This document shows positions 1-9,196 of a DNA stretch of 64,000 nt, in pieces. The notes under the pieces are model-generated. The model was not told where the DNA came from, ran no database searches, and saw only the letters and a program-made list of their open reading frames with translations. This DNA is from Winslowiella arboricola (lineage in GTDB: Bacteria; Pseudomonadota; Gammaproteobacteria; Enterobacterales; Enterobacteriaceae). Every line of letters begins with the position of its first letter. Positions within the stretch are counted from its first letter, which is position 1. The translations under genes and the position numbers were made by a program. Location: NCBI RefSeq assembly GCF_025527015.1, contig NZ_JAODIM010000031.1, positions 25,771 through 89,770 on the forward strand, written 5' to 3'.

Positions 1-680
<680 letters not shown>

Positions 681-717
681 TTAACCTTGCCGCCAGGCGC
701 ATCCCGGCGGCGTACAA

Positions 718-1788
718 TTAGTTGCCGACCACTTCCTGTTCGGCTTCAGGGTTACGGCTGATAAACATCGCATCGCCATAACTAAAGAAACGGTACTGCT
801 CCGCCACCGCCTGCTGATAGGCATGCATGGTATGACGGTAACCGGCAAAGGCAGAAACCAGCATAATCAGCGTCGATTCCGGCAAGTGGAAGTTGGTCAC
901 CAGCGCATCAATCACCTGATAGTGATAGCCTGGATAGATAAAGATTTTGGTGTCATCGAAGAATGGCGCAATCAGTGCATCCTGACAGGCCTGCGCTGCG
1001 CTCTCCAGCGAGCGCACCGAGGTGGTACCGACCGCCACCACGCGATTACCGCGCGCTTTACAGGCCAGCACCGCATCGACAACCTCTTGCGGCACTTCGG
1101 CGTACTCCGCATGCATAATATGGTCTTCGATGCTGTCAACGCGCACCGGCTGGAAAGTGCCGGCGCCGACATGCAGCGTGACAAACGCCATCTCCACGCC
1201 CTTCTCACGCAGCGCGTCCAGCAGCGGTTCATCAAAGTGCAGACCGGCGGTCGGCGCGGCGACTGCACCTGGGCGCTGACTGTAGACCGTCTGATACAGC
1301 TCGCGGTCGGCATCTTCATCCGGGCGATCGATATATGGCGGCAGCGGCATATGGCCGACGGCGTTCAGGATATCCAGCACCGCGCGCTCATCGTCAAACG
1401 CAATCTCAAACAGTGCATCATGGCGCGCCACCATCGTAGCTTTGACACTTTCATCTTCACCCAGCAGTAGTTCAGCGCCAGGCTTCGGCGCTTTGGAAGC
1501 GCGCACATGAGCCAGCACACGCTTGTCATCGAGCATACGCTCAACCAGCACTTCGATTTTACCGCCGCTGGCTTTACGCCCGAAGACACGCGCCGGGATC
1601 ACCCGGGTATTATTGAATACCAGCAGGTCGCCCGCATTGAGTTTGCTCAGTAAATCGGTGAACACGCCATGGTTCAGTTCGCCGCTCGGCCCGTCAAGAG
1701 AGAGCAGACGACAGCCGCTACGTTGTGGCTGCGGGTAATGGGCAATCAAAGATTCAGGTAACTCAAAAGAAAAATCGGCAACGCGCAT
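718..1788 (-). CDS. queA: S-adenosylmethionine:tRNA ribosyltransferase-isomerase QueA
   Basis: QueA transfers and isomerises the ribosyl group of S-adenosylmethionine onto preQ1 in tRNA, giving epoxyqueuosine. The 356-residue protein starting [19 protein letters not shown] has the same length as E. coli QueA. Conserved family stretches are present: [37 protein letters not shown] [12 protein letters not shown], and [13 protein letters not shown]. The reading frame extends 11 codons further upstream, but the internal ATG at 1788 matches the family start. It is transcribed toward tgt and diverges from acpH across a repeat-containing spacer. Confidence 0.97.
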   Translation of the reverse strand: MRVADFSFELPESLIAHYPQPQRSGCRLLSLDGPSGELNHGVFTDLLSKLNAGDLLVFNNTRVIPARVFGRKASGGKIEVLVERMLDDKRVLAHVRASKAPKPGAELLLGEDESVKATMVARHDALFEIAFDDERAVLDILNAVGHMPLPPYIDRPDEDADRELYQTVYSQRPGAVAAPTAGLHFDEPLLDALREKGVEMAFVTLHVGAGTFQPVRVDSIEDHIMHAEYAEVPQEVVDAVLACKARGNRVVAVGTTSVRSLESAAQACQDALIAPFFDDTKIFIYPGYHYQVIDALVTNFHLPESTLIMLVSAFAGYRHTMHAYQQAVAEQYRFFSYGDAMFISRNPEAEQEVVGN

Positions 1789-1860
1789 GGTAAACATCTT
1801 CAGGTATGAAACAGGCGGCATAGTCTAGCCGAAAAGCCCTGAATTCTAAACAACTGGTTG

Positions 1861-1920
1861 CGGGTCGCGCGAACGCGACCTTTAGAGGATTTTGTAGGGG
1901 CGGTGTTTTCGCCGCCCCTG
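1861..1920. repeat. REP-type palindrome pair (REPIN-like)
   Basis: Two palindromes face each other. The left one is 1863-1880, arms GGTCGCG and CGCGACC around CGAA. The right one is 1896-1919, arms AGGGGCGG and CCGCCCCT. The right arm carries the GTAGGGGCGG flank found at the other copies in this window. It lies between the divergent queA and acpH. Confidence 0.75.
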
Positions 1921-1953
1921 TTAATGGTTAGCAAAATGGTTATACTGCCCGCC

Positions 1954-2535
1954 ATGAACTTCCTTGCACACCTTCATCTGGCCTCACTGGCCGACAGTTC
2001 GCTACTGGGCAACCTGATGGCGGATTTTGTCCGCGGTAATCCGCATAATGAATGGCCGCCAGCGGTGGCCAATGGCATCGCGCTGCATCGCCGTATTGAC
2101 GTGATGACTGATTCGCTGCCTGAAGTGCGCGCCGCCCGGCAATTTTTCCGCCCTGAAACCTACCGTGTGGCGCCGATTACCCTTGATGTTATCTGGGATC
2201 ATTTTCTCGCCCGACACTGGCAGCAGGTGCAGCCGGAAATTTCCTTGCCAGCTTTTTTAGCCCAGGCGCAATCTGTGATCCAGCCCGAATTACTCGCTAC
2301 CCCGGAGCGGTTCCAGAATCTTAACCGTTACTTATGGAGCGAGCGCTGGATGGAGAAATACGCCGAGGCGCACTACTTAGAAAATGTCTTGCGCGGAATG
2401 GCGGCGCGTCGCCCACGGCTGGCGGCGCTCAGTGACTCCTACGAAGATTTCATCATGAATTATCATCAGTTTGCCACACTGTTCTGGCAGTTTTACCCGC
2501 GCATGATGCAGCAAGCCGCTGCGCAGCAGCTGTAA
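1954..2535 (+). CDS. acpH: Acyl carrier protein phosphodiesterase AcpH
   Basis: AcpH removes the 4'-phosphopantetheine arm from acyl carrier protein and belongs to the HD-like hydrolase group. The 193-residue protein begins [21 protein letters not shown], and E. coli AcpH is also 193 residues. Conserved elements are the N-terminal [35 protein letters not shown] and the C-terminal FWQFYPRMM. The open frame extends 32 codons upstream through the repeat, but homology fixes the start at 1954. It is divergent from queA, as in E. coli. A hairpin follows 25 bp after the stop. Confidence 0.95.
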   Translation: MNFLAHLHLASLADSSLLGNLMADFVRGNPHNEWPPAVANGIALHRRIDVMTDSLPEVRAARQFFRPETYRVAPITLDVIWDHFLARHWQQVQPEISLPAFLAQAQSVIQPELLATPERFQNLNRYLWSERWMEKYAEAHYLENVLRGMAARRPRLAALSDSYEDFIMNYHQFATLFWQFYPRMMQQAAAQQL

Positions 2536-2560
2536 ATTAGCCTGATATAACCTGATGCTT

Positions 2561-2580
2561 GCCCTTTTGGCAAAAAGGGC
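2561..2580 (+). terminator. Hairpin downstream of acpH
   Basis: Perfect arms GCCCTTTT and AAAAGGGC enclose a 4-base loop, 25 bp past the acpH stop. No strong T-run follows, so termination is likely but not certain. Confidence 0.5.
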
Positions 2581-2616
2581 TATTGTATGAGCACGCCTTA
2601 ATTATTTTCTGTTTTC

Positions 2617-2684
2617 GATAGGCACAGCCTATCTGAGTAATCGGTGCTATGCACTGGTTCGCGATGGCATCAAGCCTCTATACT
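2617..2684 (+). promoter_or_regulatory. Peroxiredoxin promoter with possible OxyR site
   Basis: A perfect palindrome GATAGGC-ACA-GCCTATC (2617-2633) contains ATAG-N7-CTAT, half of the OxyR recognition pattern. The next element after 7 bases, ATCG, matches ATAG at three of four positions, but the fourth element is poor. A good -10 box TATACT lies at 2679-2684 with no good -35. The palindrome would sit around -73 to -57 relative to an inferred start near 2691, a place where OxyR acts as an activator. The palindrome is seen; the regulator is inferred. Confidence 0.45.
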
Positions 2685-2730
2685 TGCTGGCGTCAAATCA
2701 CATTAATCTCACACTTTTACAGGAGTGAAC

Positions 2731-3333
2731 ATGGTCCTGGTAACTCGTCAAGCCCCTGATTTTACTGCAGCAGCTGTTCTTGGCAGCGGCGAAATCGTAG
2801 AAAACTTCAACTTTAAAAAACACACCGCTGGTAAAGCCACCGTTGTGTTCTTTTGGCCAATGGACTTCACCTTTGTATGCCCGTCTGAGCTGATTGCTTT
2901 TGACAAGCGTTACGAAGAGTTCCAGAAGCGTGGCGTTGAAGTTGTTGGTGTTTCCTTCGACTCTGAGTTTGTGCATAACGCATGGCGTAAAACTCCGGTT
3001 GATAAAGGCGGCATCGGCGAAGTTAAATACGCGATGGTTGCTGACGTTAAGCGCGAAATTCAGAAAGCTTACGGCATCGAACATCCAGACGCAGGCGTTG
3101 CGCTGCGCGGTTCATTCCTGATCGACAAAAACGGCGTTGTACGTCACCAGGTGGTGAACGATCTGCCACTGGGTCGTAACATCGACGAAATGGTGCGTAT
3201 GGTTGACGCACTGCAATTCCACGAAGAGCACGGTGAAGTTTGCCCGGCACAGTGGGAAAAAGGAAAAGAAGGTATGGGCGCATCGCCAGAAGGCGTCGCT
3301 AAATACCTGTCTGAAAACGCAATTAACCTGTAA
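2731..3333 (+). CDS. Typical 2-Cys peroxiredoxin (Prx1/TsaA type)
   Basis: This is a thiol peroxidase that reduces H2O2 and organic peroxides in the cytoplasm. The 200-residue protein has the peroxidatic cysteine C50 in DFTFVCPSE and the resolving cysteine C171 in GEVCPAQW. It has the GxGE-type length of eukaryote-like Prx1 rather than the 187-residue E. coli AhpC, and no ahpF reductase is adjacent. Reduction by thioredoxin is therefore more likely, which is an inference. The start ATG at 2731 has AGGAG five bases upstream; a GTG six bases earlier is less well placed. It is a single-gene unit with its own terminator and a candidate OxyR site. Confidence 0.93.
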   Translation: MVLVTRQAPDFTAAAVLGSGEIVENFNFKKHTAGKATVVFFWPMDFTFVCPSELIAFDKRYEEFQKRGVEVVGVSFDSEFVHNAWRKTPVDKGGIGEVKYAMVADVKREIQKAYGIEHPDAGVALRGSFLIDKNGVVRHQVVNDLPLGRNIDEMVRMVDALQFHEEHGEVCPAQWEKGKEGMGASPEGVAKYLSENAINL

Positions 3334-3346
3334 TTCAGGCTGATTG

Positions 3347-3379
3347 TAAAAAAAGCTCGCTGCGGCGGGCTTTTTTTTA
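3347..3379 (+). terminator. Rho-independent terminator of the peroxiredoxin gene
   Basis: An A-run, a stem AGCTCGC/GGCGGGCT with a GU pair, and a run of eight T lie just past the stop. Confidence 0.85.
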
Positions 3380-3707
3380 TCTTTTTTTTACTGCACTATT
3401 TCGCCTGATTAAATAAATCCCTGTCTGAACGCTGCACTCCGCGAATGCCGCTTCCCTTTGAAACAAAAAATATTTTTTTAACCAAAAGTCATCATTCAGA
3501 TCCGCTATTTTATTGGTTTTTTTATTTATCACTGTTGATATAACATTATCTGAAAACCTGCGATTAATCCTCATTTTCAGCGCTTCACTTGGCAGTGGCC
3601 AGCCAAAAGAATAAGGTAAAAAACAACGTATCCCTTTTTTAACATTACAGATCCAATATTAAACAAAAAACTTATTCAATAAAAATAACCTGATAAGGGG
3701 TAAGTTT
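3380..3707. other. AT-rich intergenic region
   Basis: About 330 bp that is much more AT-rich than its flanks, with many A/T runs. It holds the promoter region of the acyltransferase gene. I see no supported gene: a 65-codon open frame on the minus strand has no convincing ribosome site. Such AT-rich tracts are typical H-NS targets upstream of surface-polysaccharide genes, which is an inference here. Confidence 0.6.
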
Positions 3708-5666
3708 ATGTCCGTGCAAAAGAAGTTTCCCTACCGGCCAGATATTGATGGACTGCGTGCTATTGCGATATTACTGGTGGTATTGTTTCATTCCGATGTC
3801 ACCCGCATTAGTGGAGGATTTATTGGTGTTGACGTATTCTTTGTTATCTCCGGTTTTCTTATCGGTGGCATCATCAATAAAGAGATAGCCAGTGGCGAAT
3901 TCTCATTTTATCGTTTCTATATGCGACGTATTCTGCGTATTGCACCAGCACTATTCTTTATGATGTTCTGCATCAGTGCCATCTGTTACCTGCTACTTTC
4001 CCCTCTTGAGTTCCGCGAATACGCAAAATATGCTACCGCCGTTTTCCTTTCCGTGCCTAATATCGCTTTACTTAATGGATGGGATTATTTCAGCTCTGCT
4101 GCGGATCTGAATCCGCTATTAATGACCTGGTCATTAGGCATAGAAGAACAGTTCTATTTTATCCTGCCGGTGATCCTGATTTTTGCCAGCTGGCGCAGAC
4201 TGTCGGCGAAAAAAATAGTGCTGGTGATTATCCTGCTGTCGCTGCTGGCCAGCATTATCCTTACGCCAGCGGATGGCATAAGCTCCTTTTACCTGCTGCA
4301 TACCCGGGCATGGGAACTGGGCGCAGGTGTGCTGCTGGCGCTCTGGAATCGGCAGCCACTGGCTGGCAGAAGCGGCGACTTGTTGTCGCTAAGCGGTATG
4401 CTGATGATCATGTTAGCAGCGTTTATTTATGATCGCAGCAGTCAAACCCCCGGTTATCTGGCGTTACTGCCGGTAGCTGGCGCGGTGCTGGTGATTGCCA
4501 GCGCTGGCCGCATTAATCAGCTGATTCTGGCAAACAAACCGATGCGCTTTATCGGCAAGGTATCCTACTCATGGTATTTATGGCACTGGCCGCTGCTCAG
4601 CATCGCCCGCATTATTAGTGATACGCCACTGACGACTGCCCAGGGATTGACCCTGAGCGTCGTCGCGCTGTTAATCGCCATATTTTCCTGGCGCTGGATT
4701 GAACAGCCTTTTCGCCGCGCGGCCAGCCCGCAGCAAAAAAGGATTATTATTAGTTATTCGGTAATTTGCGCGCTGTCAGCAGGCGCATTATTTACCGTCT
4801 GGCTGAATAATGGCTTACAATATCGTTTTAGTGAACAGGTTAATAATAGTGAAAGGCTAAAGGCTATTTCGCAGGATAATCCCTGCCTGCTGGATTTTGG
4901 TGCTAATCTGCCGTCTAAGAATATCCAGTGCATGCCTGAATCGACGGCGGCAAGTATTGCTCTGGTGGGCGACAGTCATGCCGCCGCATTAAGATCCGCA
5001 ATCGAACGTTATGCCAGCCATAAACAAAAACCGCTGTATCAGCTGACCAAAGCCGCCTGCCCTTTTCTGATTGGCGCCACCCGTGTCGCCATTGACCATC
5101 CCGACCACGCCGAGCAATGTCGGGTATTTAATCGTTCGGTTATGCAGTTACTGATGAGTAAGAATATTGATGAAGTGATTGTCACCGCCTACTGGTCGGC
5201 AGGAATAACGCCGCTCCCAGGCTATGGCTATCAGGCCGACGGGGGGCAAGGGGAAGATAATTATCAGGCGCTAACTACCGGGATGAATAATATGATTACG
5301 CGGTTATTAGCGGCAAAGAAAAAAGTGACCATTTTAGAAGATGTACCCAATTTCGATTTCGACCCGATACGAATCTATAATAATCACCATATTCCATTGC
5401 GTAAAACGTTAAATAACCTCATCAGCAAATGGAATGGCACACCTGCACTGATCGATCGCACGCCATTTTTTCATCTGACCGATAAGAAAGTGAATCATAT
5501 CCTCGGCTGGTGGAAACCGCTGGGAGTCAACGTGGTCAGACTGACCGACAATCTGTGCAGCCAGCAGGGTTGCATGATCTTCAGCAACGGCTTGCCAATC
5601 TATTTTGATAAGCACCATGTCACCGCCACTGGCAGCACTATCGCCCTTGGCAACCATTTGCATTAG
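3708..5666 (+). CDS. OafA/YrhL-type O-acyltransferase with SGNH domain
   Basis: This is a membrane enzyme that O-acetylates a cell-surface glycan such as lipopolysaccharide, exopolysaccharide or a periplasmic glycan. The 652-residue protein has an N-terminal acyltransferase-3 domain (about residues 8-360, roughly ten membrane segments). It opens with YRPDIDGLRAIAILLVVLFH, where H28 is the conserved histidine, and contains GVDVFFVISGFLI. A C-terminal SGNH hydrolase domain (about 410-650) has the GDSH block (D422, S423) and a DxxH block (D634, H637). This two-domain form is known for O-antigen acetylases such as OafB. AAGGGG precedes the ATG. No glycan-synthesis gene is adjacent, so the substrate is unknown. 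Confidence 0.9.
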   Translation: MSVQKKFPYRPDIDGLRAIAILLVVLFHSDVTRISGGFIGVDVFFVISGFLIGGIINKEIASGEFSFYRFYMRRILRIAPALFFMMFCISAICYLLLSPLEFREYAKYATAVFLSVPNIALLNGWDYFSSAADLNPLLMTWSLGIEEQFYFILPVILIFASWRRLSAKKIVLVIILLSLLASIILTPADGISSFYLLHTRAWELGAGVLLALWNRQPLAGRSGDLLSLSGMLMIMLAAFIYDRSSQTPGYLALLPVAGAVLVIASAGRINQLILANKPMRFIGKVSYSWYLWHWPLLSIARIISDTPLTTAQGLTLSVVALLIAIFSWRWIEQPFRRAASPQQKRIIISYSVICALSAGALFTVWLNNGLQYRFSEQVNNSERLKAISQDNPCLLDFGANLPSKNIQCMPESTAASIALVGDSHAAALRSAIERYASHKQKPLYQLTKAACPFLIGATRVAIDHPDHAEQCRVFNRSVMQLLMSKNIDEVIVTAYWSAGITPLPGYGYQADGGQGEDNYQALTTGMNNMITRLLAAKKKVTILEDVPNFDFDPIRIYNNHHIPLRKTLNNLISKWNGTPALIDRTPFFHLTDKKVNHILGWWKPLGVNVVRLTDNLCSQQGCMIFSNGLPIYFDKHHVTATGSTIALGNHLH

Positions 5667-5726
5667 AGATGTGACAAATACGCGCGCTGGGTTAAGCTTT
5701 GCAGCAGTTAATCTCAGGAGCGCGTC

Positions 5727-6716
5727 ATGGCTACGGATAAAAATTGGGTCACAGCAGCCGATGTTGCACGCCATGCCGGTGTCTCTCGCTCGGCGGTTTC
5801 GCGCACATTTACTGCCGGCGCATCGGTTTCTGATAAAACGCGTCAGCGTGTGCTGGCCGCCGCCAGCGAACTCGGTTATCAGGTCAATATTATTGCCCGC
5901 ACCATGATAACCGGCAGCAGTAACTTTGTTGGTATTGTTACCGCCGGGTTTGATAACCCGTTTCGCAGCAAGCTGCTGGCGCCGCTGGTGCACCATCTGG
6001 CGCTACAGGGTTTTATGCCACTGCTGATGAACGCCGATGATCCACAGCAGCTGGAACCCTCGCTGCGCCAGTTGTTAAGTTATCATGTCGCTGGCGTGAT
6101 CCTGACTTCCGGTGCGCCACCGCTATCGCTGGCGGAAGAGTATCTGGCGAAAAAGATCCCGGTAACGCTGATCAACCGCCATGCGGAACTGCCGGGAGCC
6201 GATCGCGTTGCCAGCGATAATGCTCAGGGGGCACAACTGGCAGCGGCGCATCTGCGGTCTCAGGGCGCGAAAAATATCGCTTTTATCGGTGAAAATGCGA
6301 CTAACTTCAGTACGCAGCAGCGCTACAAGGCTTTTTGCGCGGCTCAACCTGAGCAGCAGATTGTGGCGTTTTTCTGCGCGACAGCTGGTTATCAGGCGGG
6401 CCGCAATGCGGCGGAAGAACTGCTGCGAAACCATCCGCTGTTGGATGCTTTTTTCTGTGCTACCGATATGCTGGCGATGGGAGTGATTGATTATCTGCGT
6501 GAGCAGCAAATCCCCTCCGGCCAGATTAAAGTGATGGGTTTTGATGATATTCCGCAGGCGGCATATGGCGCTTACCAGCTCACTACGCTGGCGCAGGATA
6601 CCGATCTGCTGGCCAGCCATGCCGTTGATTTATTGATAAAACGCATCCAGAACTTTGCGCGCCCTGGGGTACAAATGGCAATCCCGGTACAACTGATTAT
6701 CCGCCAGTCGGCCTGA
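5727..6716 (+). CDS. LacI-family transcriptional regulator
   Basis: A 329-residue repressor with an N-terminal helix-turn-helix (VTAADVARHAGVSRSAVSRTF, about residues 8-28). A hinge helix follows with Met where LacI has the minor-groove Leu56. A periplasmic-binding-protein-like effector domain runs from FVGIVTAGFDNPF to the end (about 65-329). CAGGAG precedes the ATG. The next gene on the same strand starts 134 bp away, and the spacer contains a perfect CG-centred palindrome of the type LacI-family proteins bind (6819-6832). The likely targets are therefore the IMPase, permease and phosphatase genes that follow. The effector is unknown; an inositol or sugar phosphate is a reasonable guess. 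Confidence 0.92.
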   Translation: MATDKNWVTAADVARHAGVSRSAVSRTFTAGASVSDKTRQRVLAAASELGYQVNIIARTMITGSSNFVGIVTAGFDNPFRSKLLAPLVHHLALQGFMPLLMNADDPQQLEPSLRQLLSYHVAGVILTSGAPPLSLAEEYLAKKIPVTLINRHAELPGADRVASDNAQGAQLAAAHLRSQGAKNIAFIGENATNFSTQQRYKAFCAAQPEQQIVAFFCATAGYQAGRNAAEELLRNHPLLDAFFCATDMLAMGVIDYLREQQIPSGQIKVMGFDDIPQAAYGAYQLTTLAQDTDLLASHAVDLLIKRIQNFARPGVQMAIPVQLIIRQSA

Positions 6717-6733
6717 ATGAAAGATCTGTTTTA

Positions 6734-6777
6734 TGTGGTAACGATCACGGAATATATTTTTCATTAATACCATTATC
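6734..6777 (+). promoter_or_regulatory. Candidate CRP-dependent promoter of the phosphatase cluster
   Basis: TGTGG-N6-TCACG at 6735-6750 matches the CRP pattern TGTGA-N6-TCACA at 8 of 10 positions. A -10-like CATTAT lies at 6772-6777. With a start near 6784 the CRP site would be centred near -41.5, the class II position. The motifs are seen; their function is inferred. Confidence 0.45.
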
Positions 6778-6818
6778 TCTGCCAGTTACGCCTTTGTGCG
6801 TTTTTTTAGCCCGCTTAA

Positions 6819-6832
6819 TGCACACGTGTGCA
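6819..6832. promoter_or_regulatory. Candidate operator of the LacI-type regulator
   Basis: TGCACACGTGTGCA is a perfect 14-bp palindrome with a central CpG, as in most LacI/GalR-family operators. It lies 18 bp upstream of the IMPase start and directly downstream of the LacI-type gene. It would sit at about +36 of the inferred promoter, or overlap a second one. Confidence 0.65.
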
Positions 6833-6850
6833 AAAAATAATGAGGTCACT

Positions 6851-7660
6851 ATGGAAACACTTACGCCACTTGAGATCGACGCGCGTTATCACTTCGCCTG
6901 TGAAGTGGCGCAGGCCGCGGCAAATCGCGCTTTTGGCTTTTATCAGCAACGTAATCAGCTGGAAGTCGAGCATAAAGGCCAGGATCTGCAGGACGTGGTC
7001 AGCATCGCCGATCGTACCGTGGAAGAGCTGGCGCGCAGTATGATTCGTTCGCGTTTTCCCGATGATGATTTTCTGGGTGAAGAGAGCGGCGGCGGCAATG
7101 AAAATGCGCGCTGCACCTGGGTGGTCGATCCGATCGATGGCACCAGCTGCTTTCTGAACGGCCTGCATAACTGGTGCGTATCGATTGGTATTGTCGTCGA
7201 TGGCGAGCCGGTCATTGGTGTGGTTTACGACCCTAATCATCGTGAACTGTTCCGCGCCCGCGCCGGTCAGGGCGCATATGTAAACGATGCGCCAATGTGC
7301 GTGCACAGCGGCGCGGATCTCCGCGCAGGGGTGATGGGGGTAGGCACCTCACATCGCGTAACGCCGGAAACCTTTGTGCCCTTTATCAGCGCACTGCTGC
7401 ATGAAGGCGGGATGTTTATTCGTAACGGCTCCGGGGCACTGATGACCGCATGGGTCGCCGCCGGACGTCTGATTGGCTATTACGAACCCCATATGAATGC
7501 CTGGGACAGCCTGCCGGGAATCGTGCTGGTACGTGAAGCGGGCGGCGTCACCAATGATTTTCTCGCCAACCATGGCCTGCTGAATGGCAATCCGCTGCTA
7601 ATGGCCAGTAAAACCCTTTATCCACAACTCACCACCATGATCACCCAAAAATTAACCTAA
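6851..7660 (+). CDS. Inositol monophosphatase family protein
   Basis: A Mg2+-dependent phosphatase of the IMPase/SuhB superfamily, which dephosphorylates inositol phosphates or related sugar phosphates in the cytoplasm. The 269-residue protein has the metal-binding GEESG (E77-E78), the signature DPIDGT (D93, D96) and a C-terminal WDSLPGIVLVREAGG (D219). The open frame starts 19 codons upstream, but TGAGGT precedes the ATG at 6851 and the family N-terminus fits there. It differs from housekeeping SuhB and sits between a LacI-type regulator and an organophosphate permease. Cytoplasmic dephosphorylation of the imported substrate is the likely job. Histidinol-phosphatase activity is a less likely alternative. 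Confidence 0.9.
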   Translation: METLTPLEIDARYHFACEVAQAAANRAFGFYQQRNQLEVEHKGQDLQDVVSIADRTVEELARSMIRSRFPDDDFLGEESGGGNENARCTWVVDPIDGTSCFLNGLHNWCVSIGIVVDGEPVIGVVYDPNHRELFRARAGQGAYVNDAPMCVHSGADLRAGVMGVGTSHRVTPETFVPFISALLHEGGMFIRNGSGALMTAWVAAGRLIGYYEPHMNAWDSLPGIVLVREAGGVTNDFLANHGLLNGNPLLMASKTLYPQLTTMITQKLT

Positions 7661-7796
7661 CCATCACTGCGGATACGCTTTCAATCTGATTATGTACTCT
7701 ACACATTAAAACAGTGCGCAAGACACAAACCGTTCAGGGATCAGAACAACATAATTCAGAAAGAGCCTGCCTCCGTGCTAAACGGGAGTTAACACC

Positions 7797-9158
7797 ATGT
7801 CTGGAATATTTGGTTTCTTTAAAGCGGCCCGGCCGGTACCGGCCAGCGGTCATTTCAACGAAAAGAAGTTCACTTTTTTACGCTGGCAAACCTTCCTGGC
7901 GATGACGCTGGCCTATGTCACCTTCTATGTCTGTCGCCTGTCATTTACCGTAGCTAAAACCGCGCTGGTTGAGATAGGTATTTCCCCCACCGAGTTAGGC
8001 ATGATTGGCTCTGCGCTATTTTTCAGTTATGCCATCGGCAAGTTAGTGAATGGCTTTATTGCCGACCATGCCAATGTGGTGCGTTTTATGAGTCTTGGCT
8101 TACTGATTAGCGCCGGGATGAATTTTATGATGGGCACTACGACCAATGCGCTGCTGCTGACGCTGTTCTGGGGGATTAACGGCTGGGCGCAGTCAATGGG
8201 CGTCGGTCCCTGCGTAGTGTCGCTGGCGCGCTGGTATGGGAATAAAGAACGCGGCACTTTTTACGGTATCTGGTCCACTGCACACAATATCGGTGAAGCG
8301 GTGACCTATATGGTAATTGCCGCGGTGATCGCCGGTTTTGGCTGGCACTTTGGCTACTTTACCACCGCCATGCTCGGTGTTGTCGGCATCGTGGTCATCC
8401 TGCTGTTTATGCAGGATTCTCCGCAGAGCGCGGGCTATCCACCGATCGGTGTTATTCGAAATGACCCGGTGGAGCCGACGGAAAGTGAAGGTTCCGTGTT
8501 TAAGAACCAGCTGTTCTCGCTGCGTAACCCGGCACTCTGGACGCTGGCGCTGGCCTCCGCATTTATGTATATCGATCGCTACGCGGTCAACTCATGGGGT
8601 ATTTTCTTTCTGCAACAGGCCAAGCAGTACAGCACGGTGGAGGCATCGGGCATTATTGGCGTTAACGCCATTGCCGGAATTGTCGGCACCATCCTGGCGG
8701 GCTGGCTCTCCGACCGGTTATTCCCGCGCAATCGCAGTATCATGGCCGGGTTTATTAGCCTGCTAAATACTGCCGGTTTTGCGCTGATGATCTGGCTGCC
8801 GCGTAATTACTACAGCGATATTATCGCCATGGTGATTTTTGGCGCCACTATCGGCGCGCTTACCTGCTTCCTCGGCGGCTTAATCGCCGTTGATATCTCA
8901 TCGAAAAAAGCGGCTGGTGCAGCATTAGGCACCATTGGCATTGCCAGCTATGCCGGCGCAGGACTGGGGGAATTTCTTACCGGGGTGATTATTGATAAAA
9001 CGGCGGTCATTGAAGGCGGAAAAACCCTGTATAACTTTGACAGCCTGTCGGTATTTTGGGTTAGCAGCGGAATAACCTCCGCACTGCTCTGCTTTATTAC
9101 CGCCGCAATTGTTGCCCGTCGTCATCAGTTACAACAAAAAACCGCGTTAAGTCACTAA
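7797..9158 (+). CDS. Organophosphate:phosphate antiporter-type MFS permease
   Basis: A 453-residue inner-membrane transporter with 12 predicted membrane segments. It resembles the OPA family (GlpT, UhpT, UhpC, PgtP), which exchanges a phosphorylated solute for inorganic phosphate. Family features include the N-terminal YVTFYVCRLSFTVAK segment after a basic cytoplasmic tail, the GxxxDR-like loop motifs (GFIADHANVVRF, GWLSDRLFPRNR) and the paired Arg in TM1 and TM7-type positions (YVCRLS, YIDRYA). Such arginines bind the substrate phosphate in GlpT. It lies 136 bp after the IMPase gene and 38 bp before the phosphatase gene. The substrate is not provable from sequence; a partly dephosphorylated inositol phosphate is my favoured guess. 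Confidence 0.88.
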   Translation: MSGIFGFFKAARPVPASGHFNEKKFTFLRWQTFLAMTLAYVTFYVCRLSFTVAKTALVEIGISPTELGMIGSALFFSYAIGKLVNGFIADHANVVRFMSLGLLISAGMNFMMGTTTNALLLTLFWGINGWAQSMGVGPCVVSLARWYGNKERGTFYGIWSTAHNIGEAVTYMVIAAVIAGFGWHFGYFTTAMLGVVGIVVILLFMQDSPQSAGYPPIGVIRNDPVEPTESEGSVFKNQLFSLRNPALWTLALASAFMYIDRYAVNSWGIFFLQQAKQYSTVEASGIIGVNAIAGIVGTILAGWLSDRLFPRNRSIMAGFISLLNTAGFALMIWLPRNYYSDIIAMVIFGATIGALTCFLGGLIAVDISSKKAAGAALGTIGIASYAGAGLGEFLTGVIIDKTAVIEGGKTLYNFDSLSVFWVSSGITSALLCFITAAIVARRHQLQQKTALSH

Positions 9159-9196
9159 CGACCAGTACAGCTTAATTATCTTTTAAGGAACTGATT

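Noticed and set aside
3377..3574. 65-codon minus-strand frame in the AT-rich spacer after the peroxiredoxin gene
   Set aside because: No good ribosome site, it overlaps the terminator region, and its composition follows the AT-rich background.
5727..6716. The LacI-family gene as the lac repressor for lacZ
   Set aside because: It is 38 kb away, its recognition helix differs from LacI, and the palindrome next to it (TGCACACGTGTGCA) is unlike the lac operator.
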